From: Polydactylus sextarius
Taxonomy: Eukaryota; Chordata; Actinopteri; Polynemidae
NCBI GenBank assembly: GCA_016801845.1
Contig: CM028914.1
Location: 1,740,501 to 1,804,500 of the forward strand
Direction of reading: 5' to 3'
DNA length: 64,000 nt
Under the pieces are notes generated by a model. That model was not told where the DNA came from and did not search any database. It was given only the letters and a program-made list of their open reading frames with translations. Of this stretch, positions 24,561 to 37,100 are shown in pieces (within the stretch, counting starts at the first letter, position 1; each line of letters opens with the position of its first letter). The position numbers and the translations under genes were made by a program.

Positions 24561-26873
24561 TCCTCTGTTGGAGGGTGTGAGCCGCCTCCCTCCCTCCCTC
24601 CCTCTCTGCTGGATGCATCAGACACCCTATGTTGTCTGTATGCAAAATAATGCTGCAGGCCACTGCAGGCCATGCTGGCCTGTGATGTCTTTGTGCTTTG
24701 CAGCATAACCTGAAAATATTTCCTGCTTGTGTATGTGAGACAGGCTGCGTGACGCTGACCTGACTGTGATTATAGATGAGCTGCAGATGCTTCAGTGATA
24801 TGTTGATGTGATGCAGGTTGAGGGACACTGGAAATATATGTTTACAGCTCAATGCAGCATTTTTGTTTTTTCAGAAACACATTTTATTTCTGTTTTATTT
24901 CTATTATAAAACACTTTATTTTCTTCACCAGGATATAACAAACTCCTCCAAACTCTTCAGATTATAACGATGCACATTGTGGTGTTGATGTTTCTTGGAG
25001 CAGAACTTCACTTTGTTTTTTATTCATCTGCTTTAAATCGAAGTCCAAACTACAACACGTTCTCTTGTACGTTCACATGTAGAAAGAGCAAGAGGGTGGG
25101 ATGTTGAACAAGGACATTTTTGAAAAGGTTGAAATATCTCTGTGGGGCACCTCTGGTCACCGTGGGGGGAAGTGGAGACAGGAATGTCACAGGAGGAGCA
25201 TTGGATGAAATGAGATGTAAATGTAACTACTCGTAACTCATATCTGTCGTATAAACCTCTCGTTGTAGTTGTCGTCCTTCACGTTGACTCTTCACTCTGA
25301 TAACCTTGTTACAACTGTTAGTTGTGACAGTTTCAAACAGATATTTCTCTTCGTTCGTTCACGATCAAACAAACGTTGGAGCCAGTTGAAGTTTATATAA
25401 ATGTTAAAACGTTTCCTTGTGGCAAATTTGTTCTTTGGCACCGAATCAAACAAGTTTAGCGAAGTTTGTGAAGCCTGAAGATGTAAAGGAAACAGTTAAA
25501 TAAAGGTGTTTAAAGCTGGAGGTGTTGAAGCTAATTCATCTTCAAATACATCCTCACGGTTTCATTTTTTAGCAATTTAACAAACTTCCTACTCAAAGTG
25601 TTTCATATATGAGTAATTTTTCTCAACGTTGAGCTTTTTTCCTAAAACTAAAGTTAAAGATTTGCAGAGTCTCCTCCTTCAGCTGTTTTTGTTTGACTGT
25701 GCATCTTTAGATTTGCGAACATGTTCAGTATGTGTTTGTTGTGCTCTGATTGTGGACATGTAGGTTTTTAAATCAACTGTTTTTCCTTTGTATTAAGGTG
25801 CAGAAGTGTGTGGTGAAAGCTTAGTCACTGAGCTGAGAGATGCAGTCATGTCACGTTGGATATATTTAGACTCGACCCCCGGGGGCGTCTCAGGAATAGC
25901 TCTGTCCATTCTGCCATTTCTTCACTATTTCATATTAGTAAAACACTAATAAAACACTATATAGAGCTGCAATAAAACACAGTTTAATCCATTTGTTCCC
26001 AAAAAGCACATTTTAAAATGCAAAACTAGATCATTTCACAAGGTGAATATTTTTGTACTTATTAAATCTTAATGTTAAAACATAAATATGTATATTGATG
26101 TTTCAGATCATTAAAAGTGAAGATGTCACAGTTGTAAAGATGTTAAACATATAAATCAGAGTCATGTAGCGTCTATATGAACCCAGCTGAAGTAAAGATT
26201 AGTTTCACTCCGATGTGTTGGACGTTACTGAGGTCAATGTCTTGTTACTGATCTCTGAACCAGTCAAGCGTCGGTCCATTTCTTCTTAAAAGGACACACA
26301 CTCTCGGCCTGTGTGTGACAGTGTGTCACTGTTACTTTGCTGCATGAAACCGTCTCCTATAGAAAATATAAAACCTGCAGACGTGCTGCAGCAAGTGGAG
26401 CCTTTAAGGCAAAAACACAAAAGTACGAGAGGAAAGTGTTTAGATATTTATGGATAAATCAAGTTAGATGAGTAGAAAGGTTATAATTTATCCATTTACT
26501 GAGGATCATTAGTGTCTGAATGACATAAAACTACTTGTAATTAGCTTCAATCAAACCTTTGTGATAAAAGAATAAAAACTTCATCCTGTCACCGTGTCTT
26601 TATCTGAGTTCAGGGGAATCCTCATGTCCTTGTTGTGTGTGTGTGTGTGTTTTTCATTGACATGCCTTTGTGGTGATGATGTGCCGTTAGAGTCGTGTGT
26701 GTGTGTGTGTGTGTGTGAGCCGTGTGTTAATATGTTGATACAGGCGGTTCCTGTGTGACACATTCCTGCTCAGATCAGGCAGCCTGATAATTTTAGCTGT
26801 TTTGTGTCAGTCAGAGCTCAGAGGAGGCAGTGGCCTCTTCACGTCTGTCATCGTCACCAACGTTACAAGAGAA

Positions 26874-26907
<34 letters not shown>

Positions 26908-28048
26908 GTCAGCAGAGAGGCTTCCCTGTGTTTTTCCGCTCTGTCATCATCAAACGGTAAATGTGGTCGGTATATTCAGGATGATTTTATTTTCTTTCTC
27001 CTGCTTCGTGTGCAGATATTGGCAGTTGTGTAAAATCATAAATCCTCAGACCCATCGACTAATCCCTCTTAACGAAATGAATTTCCGTTCTGTTTGGGTG
27101 CACAAGCTTTTTTTTTTAATGTCATCCGTTTAAAATGAGCAGAAAATAAACTAGTTGTCCTGTTTCTTATGTTAGAAACTGAAGTATTTTATCTCTCATC
27201 TTCATCTCTGTGTGTGATGGAGCCTACAGCCACCAGGCTACGTGCTTTTTATCTTCTTCTGTTGTGATTTTCATGCTTGTTTTCCAGATAGTTGACTCTT
27301 ACATAAACCTCATCCTGACCTGAATTTATCATCATCTCTCGTCTAAACTTCCCACATTCCTGAACACATGAATACTCGTAGAGTTGAGTTACACTGAGAG
27401 TGGTGTGTGTCGTGTTGTGCCACGTGACGACGAACCAGACGTTCATATGTTAATATATGTTTAGCTCAGGGCGTCTGTATTCCCTCAGTTATTTAAAGAA
27501 ACAAATTATTTCAGGATCAGTTCCTCTACCCTGTGGCACATGCTCTCCTTTCAACGAAACAATCCTCTGAGCTGAGAGAAGGAAAAAGGGTCGACGGGAA
27601 CCAGAACGAGGATGAGGATGAATGAAAGATGAAAGAAATGTGCATCACGATTCAAAAATGTTTAAATTCAAACTGTAAAGTCTGGATTTTATTTCTTTTA
27701 ACTGACCACACACACTCTGTTATCAGCTGCAGGAGCCTGTTTTTTCCTCTGACGAGCTCTGATGCTTCTCATGTTAAGAAACGCTTGATGATTTGCATTA
27801 AAGAGTCGAGATATTTAACAGCTTTTATATGCAAATCACAATGAAATTCAAACAGTCAGTAACTGTGTAGTAATAGTTTTCACACGTCTGTGATTATTTT
27901 CTCATTCTCTTTTAAATGAACTCTATTAAAACTTAACATTTTTTTTTAAAAATCTGCGCTGGTTTGTTTAGTGTGAATATTAACTATATTAATTTTAAGT
28001 ATAAGTACTTAGTACTAATAAGTACTAAGTACTAATTAATTAAGTGAA

Positions 28049-28108
<60 letters not shown>

Positions 28109-28451
28109 GCCTTCCCTGAGGCAGCTGTCGTTGCATCGCAGCTTCTGAATGGAGACGTCAGGATTTCTTTCTTTGATTTACAGACCTGTTTTTTTTTTTT
28201 TTTTTTTTTTACCATCAGCTGCCAAAAACATGTCTGCTACTCACATTCATCATGTGTATGTTGTGTCTGTATGATGTGTGTTGTAACGATGTGTTTGCAT
28301 ATTTATATACAGTAACAGAGAAATGACACATGCTGATAATTCTTTGCTGACGTGACTCAAATAGACGGGAAATGTTGAGTATGTGGATCCTTCTCTAGTG
28401 TTTCTGAGTCATTACTATGCTGGTCATCCTAGGACCCCTGCTGTTTCTGCT

Positions 28452-28491
<40 letters not shown>

Positions 28492-28674
28492 CTCAGAGCA
28501 CGTGCCTGCCAGGACTGTCAGGCCTATGAGAAGTGATGGGTCTATATATAGAAGTTTATGTATGTGGAGGCTTAAGACTGAAGTGTGCAGGAGAACGAAG
28601 GCTCGGAGAGAATATTAACAAGTTATACACACTGGTCCATGCATCAGCTGAGGGTGTGTGTTCTTTATATATAG

Positions 28675-28744
<70 letters not shown>

Positions 28745-28850
28745 CCAAATAAGGGTATTAAACATGTGTGTATGTGTGTGTTTATCGTGAAATTTGAGAA
28801 GCAGCCAAAGAGAAAAGGGGGAGGTGTGTGTGTCAGACTGTAACCCCCAG

Positions 28851-28912
<62 letters not shown>

Positions 28913-31300
28913 AAATGTATATACATACAGAGTGTGTCTCTTCTTCTTCATCATCAGCTCTGCTCTTCCGTCTTCACGTCTCTACAAATTAAAACATCAA
29001 ATCATTGTGTCAGGAGGTTTGTTACTCACTTTCAGTTTATTTTTCTGTCACTATGTTTAACACCACAAGGTATGAAATGAAATGAAATAAAACATTAAAA
29101 CATATAATTATGTATCTGCTGTCTGAACAGGGTGTGTATCATTCCTGTCACTCTTGTCTTTGGCCCTGAGGCAGAACGGTTTCTTTCCCTTGTTGTTGTT
29201 ACACAACGTTACAGTAACAGCAGACGGTTTGTTTCCATCATCACCACCGCTACTATCAGGATTTTATGCTTAAATAACCAAAGATGGTAAAAAAAAAAAA
29301 AAGGGACATATTCAGGGTTAAAAAAAAACTCCTCTTCGTGCTGATGCAGTTACTTTTTATTTTCTGATTATCTCCAACCTTTTCATGGCTCCTCACATTA
29401 AATTATGAGCCGTAGTTTCAGGAGACTTCACCTTCCTCAGTTTAATAACTGCAGGAGTCGTATATTCTGATAAAACTGTCGCTTCAGCAGAAAGCGCAGC
29501 ACTAAACCAATAATGCTGTCGAGTTCCCACTGCAGGGACGACGGCAGGCTTGTTTCTAAAAGGCTCCGATGCTGCATTCGATGGATTGTATGTGTCACAT
29601 CGACTCTAATTACTTACAGCGAAGCATGAAAATAAAACATCCTTGTAAGGTTGTTCTGTGCAACTGCAGTGTGTGTTTTTTTTCTCTTTAAAAATCATGT
29701 GAGACAGTCACAATAATCTGTAATGAATTCTCTGATACGTCATCCTCCGCGTGGTGTTTTCATCCTCTAATCCTCCACTTCCTGTTATAAACCCACCGCT
29801 ACGGTCTGTGTGTGGCCTCAAAGGTGAAAGTGTTGAAGGAAACGGAGACGACTGGATTCAACCTGAAGAGATTTAAACGTGATTTGTCAGGAAACTGTCA
29901 CCTCCTCAGATTAAACTCTTCATGACTTCACGAGGACATGAAGACATGTAAGAAAAATGATCCGGTGACAAAATATATGATTTGAATTTAAAAAAAAAAA
30001 AAATGCTAATCCTCTTTTAAGTATTAAGGGTTTTTCTTAATCCCTGCATATGTGTAATTTGATAGTTTAATACCAGACGAGGAGGCATATGTTCCAAATT
30101 CTCATCTGAAGGTGACGTCATGAATTATATAACTGTGTGTTTTGTGTAGCTGCCCTGCATGTGTGTGCTTGGCTGGTTAGGTAATGAAATATGTCATAAG
30201 TGTAACTGGAGGCCAGATGATACGAGTGTTTAGACGAGTGTCACATACGAGCTCTTGAACCTGCTTCAGCGGCTTCATCATCACAGGTTTTTACAGCCTG
30301 TACAACATTTTTACTAATCATAAAAACAAAACAAAAAAACATAAATCTGTCAGCAGATTGAAGCTTTATGTGCAACATGCACCAGGATTCTTCTTCTTCT
30401 TCTTCTTCTTTGTCCATTTTAGTCTCCCTCCCTCTGGCCAGTGTGAATATTTGGCCTATGATGCAACCTCAACTCCACAGTTTAAGTTTCGCAGCCAATC
30501 AGAGCGCAGCAGCAGGAGGATATCCAGTCGGCCTCGTGCTAGTAAACAGCTCTGACAGTAGGAGGGACTTTTAATTTGCAGGGCCCTCCCTCTGTTGTCG
30601 TTCCTCATTCGGCCCTTTTTAGTGAGTGAGTGTGAGTGTGTGTGAGTTGTATGGAAAAAGGAAAAAAAAAGAGAAGGGAAAGGGAAAAGGAAGAGTGGAG
30701 CGGTCAGTCAACAGGACGAGTGTTGACTCCTCAGATATGGATCCACTCATCTCATCAGTAGGTGTCAACTCTTTGTTCGTGTGTGTTAGATCAGATTCAC
30801 TGAAGCTGAGCAGCTGTTACTGTTTTCACTTATTAAAGTTGATCCTGGATGAAGACGTTTTATTTCCTGCTCCACTTTTTTTCCACATGTTCGTTGTGTT
30901 GTGACAGAAACAGGAGCAGCTGAGAAGAAACAAAAAACAAAACACACTGTGTCCTGTTAAACCAGAAGAGAACAGACAGTTTGATTGTTGACACTTTAAG
31001 ACAGTTACTGTAATCCAGTGAGTTTAGTGAATCACCTCGGCTCAGGTCACTCTGCCTGGAGACTAGCAACACATTTTATTTTGAAGGTATTAGTTGATGT
31101 TTCCCTGCAGGATGCGTCCTGTCGTCCATCATCTCTGAAGTTTCCTACTGTTCCTGTCCGGACTTGGCTTCACGCTGCTCGGCTGCTTTTAACTGCATCT
31201 GCATGTCTTCACTCACTTTATCTAACCTGCCGGGCCTGTCACTCAGCTGTCACGCTGCCTTGAACGCTTCAACACTGAGAGTCATGGCCTAGTTAGGAGA
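24561..31300. other. Gene-free region upstream of trim3
   Basis: I recognise no coding exon. Features are TG/CA microsatellites (about 26629-26651, 26695-26718, 26876-26904, 28050-28106, 28455-28489, 28677-28742, 28853-28910) and T/A runs (28189-28211 and others). Around 30495 a CCAAT box lies in a GC-richer patch (30470-30760) followed by a donor-like gtaggt, and around 29780 a TATA-like ttataaa precedes a block ending in a gtaaga donor. Either could be a trim3 promoter with an untranslated first exon, because the trim3 start exon has an acceptor and so needs an upstream exon. This is inference only. Confidence 0.45.
28677..28742. repeat. Long uninterrupted (TG)n tract
   Basis: About 33 uninterrupted TG units. 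A second tract of about 29 units lies at 28853-28910, separated by 110 bp. Alternating purine-pyrimidine sequence of this length can adopt Z-DNA and is prone to length change. Confidence 0.95.
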
Positions 31301-31309
31301 TTTAAAAAT

Positions 31310-32114
31310 GAACTCCGTCACATCTGAACCTACATCTACTGTCAGAGTCTCTGAGTTAACGTCAGTTGTTAATAAATGAATCAAACAGTGTCTACGTTAG
31401 TGTAGATGTGGTGGTAGTGGTGAGTCTGACCAGGCAGCTGATAAACTAAGTGATCAAGGCAGATTTCTAACGTTTTTGTGTCACTAAAGAGACTGATCAT
31501 CTCTTTCTACAACATCCAGGAGCTTCACCAACATAACACTATGTCTGTTTAACTCAGTGGTAAAGAAACAGTAGAAAACAAGAGTTTAATCAGGCTGTCA
31601 CACACCTCTGATGGTTTCTGACGTTTTTCTTCATCAACGTCTGAAAGAGTCGATTGTTGAACTTGTTTCAATTTTATTTACTGATGAATTTTATTGTCTC
31701 CAAAATCTTATAGGTCTAAATCATGAGAGACAAAGATCAGATGTTTCCATCTTGTTACACTCATTTGTAATGTTGTAATGATTCACATGTTTTTGAGGAA
31801 ATAACACTGTGATTTTGACAAGTGACTCTTTCAGATGTTGACGATGTTTTCTACTGTTTCTTTACCACTGAGTTAAACAGACATAGTGTTATGTTGGTGA
31901 AGCTCCTGGCTGTTGTAGAAAGAGATGATCAGTCTCTTTAGTGACACAAAAACGTTAGAAACTCTGCTCTGATCACTTAGTTTATCAGCTGCCTGGTCAG
32001 ACTCACCACTACCACCACATCTCCACTAACGTAGACACTGTTTGATTCATTTATTAACAACTGACGTTAACTCAGAGACTCTGACAGTAGATGTAGGTTC
32101 ACATGACAGAGTTC
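31310..32114. repeat. Long inverted repeat (about 270-bp arms, about 264-bp spacer)
   Basis: The left arm 31310-31580 and the right arm 31845-32114 are reverse complements with only a few mismatches and small indels (for example the left reads gtgtagatgtgg and the right complement gtggagatgtgg). Shorter matches continue inward (catcaacgtctgaaagagtc near 31633-31652 against a related segment near 31824-31845) after an insertion in the left arm. There is no coding content. It resembles a foldback or MITE-type element or a recent inverted duplication; no convincing target-site duplication was found. Confidence 0.9.
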
Positions 32115-32896
32115 AACCTCAAACATAAAACGTATCACAGTTGTAGTCACATATGATGTAACTGCAACTAAAAGAAACGTCTGCAGTTAACAAACGGACA
32201 CCAGCTCTTCATCTTTCCTACGACCCCCCCTCCGGTCTTATTTTAGTTTCTCTGTCATTGCTTCCTGGCCCGTCCGTTAATACGAGCGTCTATATTTAGA
32301 CGAGCGTCATTACAGAAAGATGAAGATGAAATGTGTCCTGGTGCATGAGGAGAAGTGTGAGAACTTTTCTGGAGTATACAACCCGTCCTGAGGCCGATCC
32401 CTCGCTCAGAAACAACCAGATACTCTTGAAGTTCTGGTTTTACCCTCAGGATTTACAGAGAACAAAGGATATTTAGATTCACATAAAACTTAAGCTTCTT
32501 AAGCTCTAATCGTTTACATCAAACAACCTGTTTTGTGAGCGTGAACGTGATGTGTTGTTTCCATTTAGACAGACTAAGACGTGACCTTTAAACTCTCAGT
32601 GTTGCTGGATCCTCTTTACAAACCTCCAACACATCATGATTGTGTGTGTGTGTGTGTGTGTGTCAGAGGGTAACAACTGACAATAGGACACGAGCAGAGA
32701 CGGGACACGGAGGGATTGAGTGTGTGTGGTTTTACATCCAGCAGTGACAGATGTGTGATGGAGGACGATGATTATCACAGCGACTGTTTGTGCTTTTTGT
32801 GCATCAGTTTGCGTCGTCGTCACCGATTGTGTGAATGTTTTTATGTTTGTAACAACGTCTCAAGGCTGACGAGGCGTGTTCATATGAAACACACGA

Positions 32897-32932
<36 letters not shown>

Positions 32933-33278
32933 CATGAATAATACATGTGTTGACCTACTGAGAAAATGTGACTGAGCCTGTTAGTAACACAGATAAAAAC
33001 GGTTTTAAGGTTCAAATTCAAGTCAGAAAAAAAAACATATTGTGACATTTTGTTCTTCTGACTGATTAGATAATTACACTTCTACTCTTTAACCTTATTT
33101 AGATAAAACATGCACATTAGCAGTGGAAACACGCTGCTGTAGCATGTTTAGCATATTAGCATGTTTAGCATGGTTAGCATGTTTAGCATGGTTAGCATAG
33201 CGCTGTAACTGTTCTGCCATATGTGTTTGTGTTAACACTTCCACTGATGAATGTGGATCTGGGCCACGTTGGACACGG

Positions 33279-33365
<87 letters not shown>

Positions 33366-33370
33366 GTGTG

Positions 33371-33439
<69 letters not shown>

Positions 33440-34131
33440 GCCAGGCAGAATATCCACCTATATAACGTCACAGCTGCAGTTTCATAAAGGATGAGATCAC
33501 TTTAGAGATGACCTGTTTCCTGTCACTTCACTGTGTTTTTTATTGATTTTTATTGATTATTTTTATTTTATATTAATAATGAAGAAGTTTCATTGACGTT
33601 TATAGATTTAAATTTATTTAGTTTATTAAGAATATTAACAACATTTAAATAAATATAAACTGTCACAGTTAAATATTTAAAAACAGAACAATCTTTTATC
33701 CAAATTTAAGCATTTTTTTTATTTTATTTATGAAATGTAAAGTGTCTTTGATGTATTTTAAACTCTTGTTTATTTTTTTTACTTCATTATTGTTTCTCTT
33801 CTTTAACTTTACACTGAACTTGTTTAGTTTTCTTTCTTTTCCTGTTCAGTTGTTAACTGAGACGTTTCACTTCAGGTTTTTCTACATCTGAGCTGCAGTT
33901 TTGTCGGTTTCACACAGTTTTCTTCCAGCTGGAGTTTGTCTGGTATTAACCTAGAAATACGTCCAAACAATGGGCAGGTTTTTATTCTAATCAAGGCATT
34001 AAACAGCTTTGTTTCCTTCAGTTCCTGGTACCGTTTGTGGGAGAAGTTTGTCAGGAATTAAGACACTTTGACAGAAATGCCTTTCTGGATAAACTCGGTC
34101 GATATTCACTCATTAATCTTCGTGTCTGCAG
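32115..34131. other. trim3 upstream spacer with trinucleotide and TG repeats
   Basis: No coding exon is recognised. It contains (TG)n at about 32640-32663 and 32898-32931, a 9-10-bp tandem array (agcatgttt-like, about 33141-33200), (CTG)28 followed by (TG)n (33281-33439), and AT-rich sequence. The acceptor tgtctgcag just before 34132 marks the trim3 start exon. Confidence 0.6.
33281..33364. repeat. (CTG)28 / (CAG)28 trinucleotide repeat, uninterrupted
   Basis: Exactly 28 uninterrupted CTG units on the plus strand are followed by tgtgtgctg and then (TG)n to about 33439. Open frames giving poly-Leu, poly-Ala, poly-Gln or poly-Ser through it lack splice or family support, so the repeat is treated as non-coding. 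It lies about 0.8 kb upstream of the trim3 start exon. Confidence 0.95.
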
Positions 34132-34173
34132 GCGAACGGCTGTCATCGGCCCTGACTTCACATGTCCTCTGCC

Positions 34174-37100
34174 ATGGCGAAGCGCGAGGCCGGCAGCACC
34201 AGTCCTGTGGTGCGTCAGATAGACAAACAGTTTCTGGTCTGCAGCATCTGTCTGGATCACTACCGCAGCCCTAAGGTCCTGCCCTGTCTGCACACCTTCT
34301 GTGAAAGGTAACTCACATTTGTGCTTCCTGTTTCCACAAATGTTGGCAGAAGTCCTAATTACACTTAACATTTCCCCTCAAGCTGCAGCTGAAACTAACT
34401 CTGCTGCAAGAATAACAATGATTTATACTGTAACCATGTCCCTTCCTTCACCTCTCCTCCCATTATGATCATATTTACTGGTCCATATATAGAAGAACCG
34501 CAGCTATTGAAAATTAAAAAGCTCCTCTCCTCTCTTCACCCGACTCCTCAGGGACAAGTGCATTCCTCAGCATCAGGGACTGCATGAAGACAAAAAGCCT
34601 CATTGTTGAAAACTCGTTTACAAAACCTCAATTTGCAGTTTGTCAGAAAGACGACACCACCCACAGGCTGAAACTTACTGGGCAGAGATTATATTTCAAA
34701 CTGGTTCACCTCTAAATCTGTGATAAAAACAAATATTTCAGCAATATTTTTCATAAAATCCACACAAAGAACGAGGTAAATCCTTCTTTCAGCGTCGGGT
34801 GAGGGGGCGTTCGCCCACCAGAGGGTGAGTTTAATCCACGGTTTAAACCGGATGGTATGTGACCCCGGCTGAGATGAACAGATCTTTGTCTGGAAACACA
34901 TGATGCCGACAGACAGATGTTTTAATAACGGACGGGCTGATGTAGAATTAAGGATTTTATTACTAAAAACAACTAATAATAAAGTTTGTTTTATTTGATC
35001 TTGGTGAATTTTAATATGTTGGGTTTTATTGCACAAAGTATTCAGTTGAATCTCATGACTGCAGTTTAGTAAAGTCTTTGTGTTTTCACAGATTAAAGAG
35101 AAAAGTGTTACAGTTTTAATGTCTCAGGAGAAAGACGTTGGTGCATCATGTTGTGGTCGACTGCAGCTCAACATGCAGAGTAATCTCCATGCTGCAGCTG
35201 AATCCTGCTAATTGTAGTTTAGTTTGAACTTGAAAGTGTTTAATGATAAATAAAACTGAACCTGAACATGCAGAAACAGACATATAATCTCTCTAAAATG
35301 AGGCCGATTTCTTTGCTACAAAGTCTTTGATTCTCAGATGAGGTTTTTTTCTCTCTTCGCTCAGTTTGTTCAGTGTATCGACTCAGATTCACACTCTGAA
35401 CCTATTTGTTGTGACAGCAGCAGCACTTAGACGATGCCTCTCTATTACACTGATACACTGACAGTTCTCACTCTCCGTCTCCTCAGTTGTCTCCAGAACT
35501 ACATTCCTCCAGAGTCTCTGACGCTGTCGTGTCCAGTCTGCCGTCAGACGTCCATCCTACCAGAGAGAGGAGTTTCAGCTCTGCAGAACAACTTCTTCAT
35601 CACTAATCTCATGGAGGTTTGACTTTTAATCTTTTAGTGCAAACACTGAACAAATATGGATGAAACAACAAAGAGGAGAGCAGTTCCTGATGCTGTTTCT
35701 GTGAGAACCACTCCCGTTGTTGAACATAGACATATTTTCAGACTGATGTCATTTCTGGACCGTCCTCTCTTCTTGCAGAGAACTTTTCTCTCCACTTCTG
35801 TTCTGTCTGGAGCTTAAGTTGAGCTTATGTTAATAATAAAAAAAAACATCTCTTAATAAAGTTAAAACTGTTTTTTCTACCAGGTTCTTCAACGAGACCC
35901 CGAGTGCTCTCGGCCGGAGGCGTGCAGCGTCCTGGAGTCTGTCAGCGCTGCAGCGACAGGAAAGAACCTCTGCTGCCCGAACCACGAGGGGAAGGTGAGA
36001 AACTTTGTTTTAAAGGAAAAAATCAGGAGTTAAAGGCAATCTAAGTCTATTTACAGGTGATAACAAGTTTAGACAAAGTTCATGTTTTGCCTAAAGAGTT
36101 ATAACGACAGTGTGAAGGACGTAGAGTTGAGTGGAGACAAATCTCTATGTTTTAAACCAGTGTCAGACTCAAACTAACATGTGACTTGTGGTAGTGAGGA
36201 GACGGTTCCTACAGACAAACCAACGTGTCTGGACTTTGTAAATGTTCAGACAGATTCATTAGAAGATTGTTGATGAAGTCACTACTTTACCTGAAGTTGT
36301 TTTCCTGTCGACGCCGTCGTGAGGAAAAGTCTGTCCTAAACCCAACTCACCTGCAGTGTTTCCATAAGGGTTTTGACTCAGTGTGTCGCCCTCTGCAGGT
36401 GATGGAGTTCTACTGCGAGTCATGTGAAACCGCCATGTGTGTGGACTGCACGGAGGCCGAACACGGGGAACATGTGACCGTTCCTCTGCGAGACGTCGTG
36501 GAGCAACACAAAGCTGCGCTCAAGACGCAGCTGGATGCCATTCACAGCAGGTTTGTTCCTGATTCTCTGATAAAGCTTCACAGATTTATCCTGAACGTCA
36601 GGTGTTCACAGGCTCTCGGCCCAGATTTGGCATCTGCCATCAAACATCAGTTCAGCTCTGCTGTGCACAGCGAGTCCAACCTCAGAGCCAATTACACGTC
36701 CGTGTTTCTGTATCCTCATCACATTTGTTATATCATCTATGACCTGGCAGGCTGCCTCAGCTCACAGCAGCCATCGAGCTGGTGAGTGAAATCTCTCGGC
36801 AGCTGAATGAGAGGAAGAACGAGGCGGTGGCGGAGATCACGAGTACGTTTGAGGAGTTGGAGCGAGCGCTGCATCAACGAAAGACGGCTCTGATCACAGA
36901 CCTGGAGAGCATCTGCAGCACCAAGCAGAAGGTCGGTGTGTTGACACTCACACGTCTGCACACGTTGACTCTTTACATACATGTCACCTGCCTCCTCTCA
37001 TCACTCATCTCATCCTCTTCCTGTCTCCTCTCACCTGAGCGCAGGTCCTGCAGACGCAGCTCTCCTCTCTCCTCCAGGGGAAAGATCACATCCAGAGCAG

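Noticed and set aside
33141..33200. CRISPR-like array (regular agcatgttt repeats)
   Set aside because: The unit is 9-10 bp with no unique spacers, in a vertebrate context. It is a simple tandem repeat.
33223..33487. Open frames giving poly-Ala, poly-Leu, poly-Gln or poly-Ser through the CTG tract
   Set aside because: Both strands stay open only because the trinucleotide repeat lacks stops. No start context, splice sites or flanking conserved sequence supports a protein.
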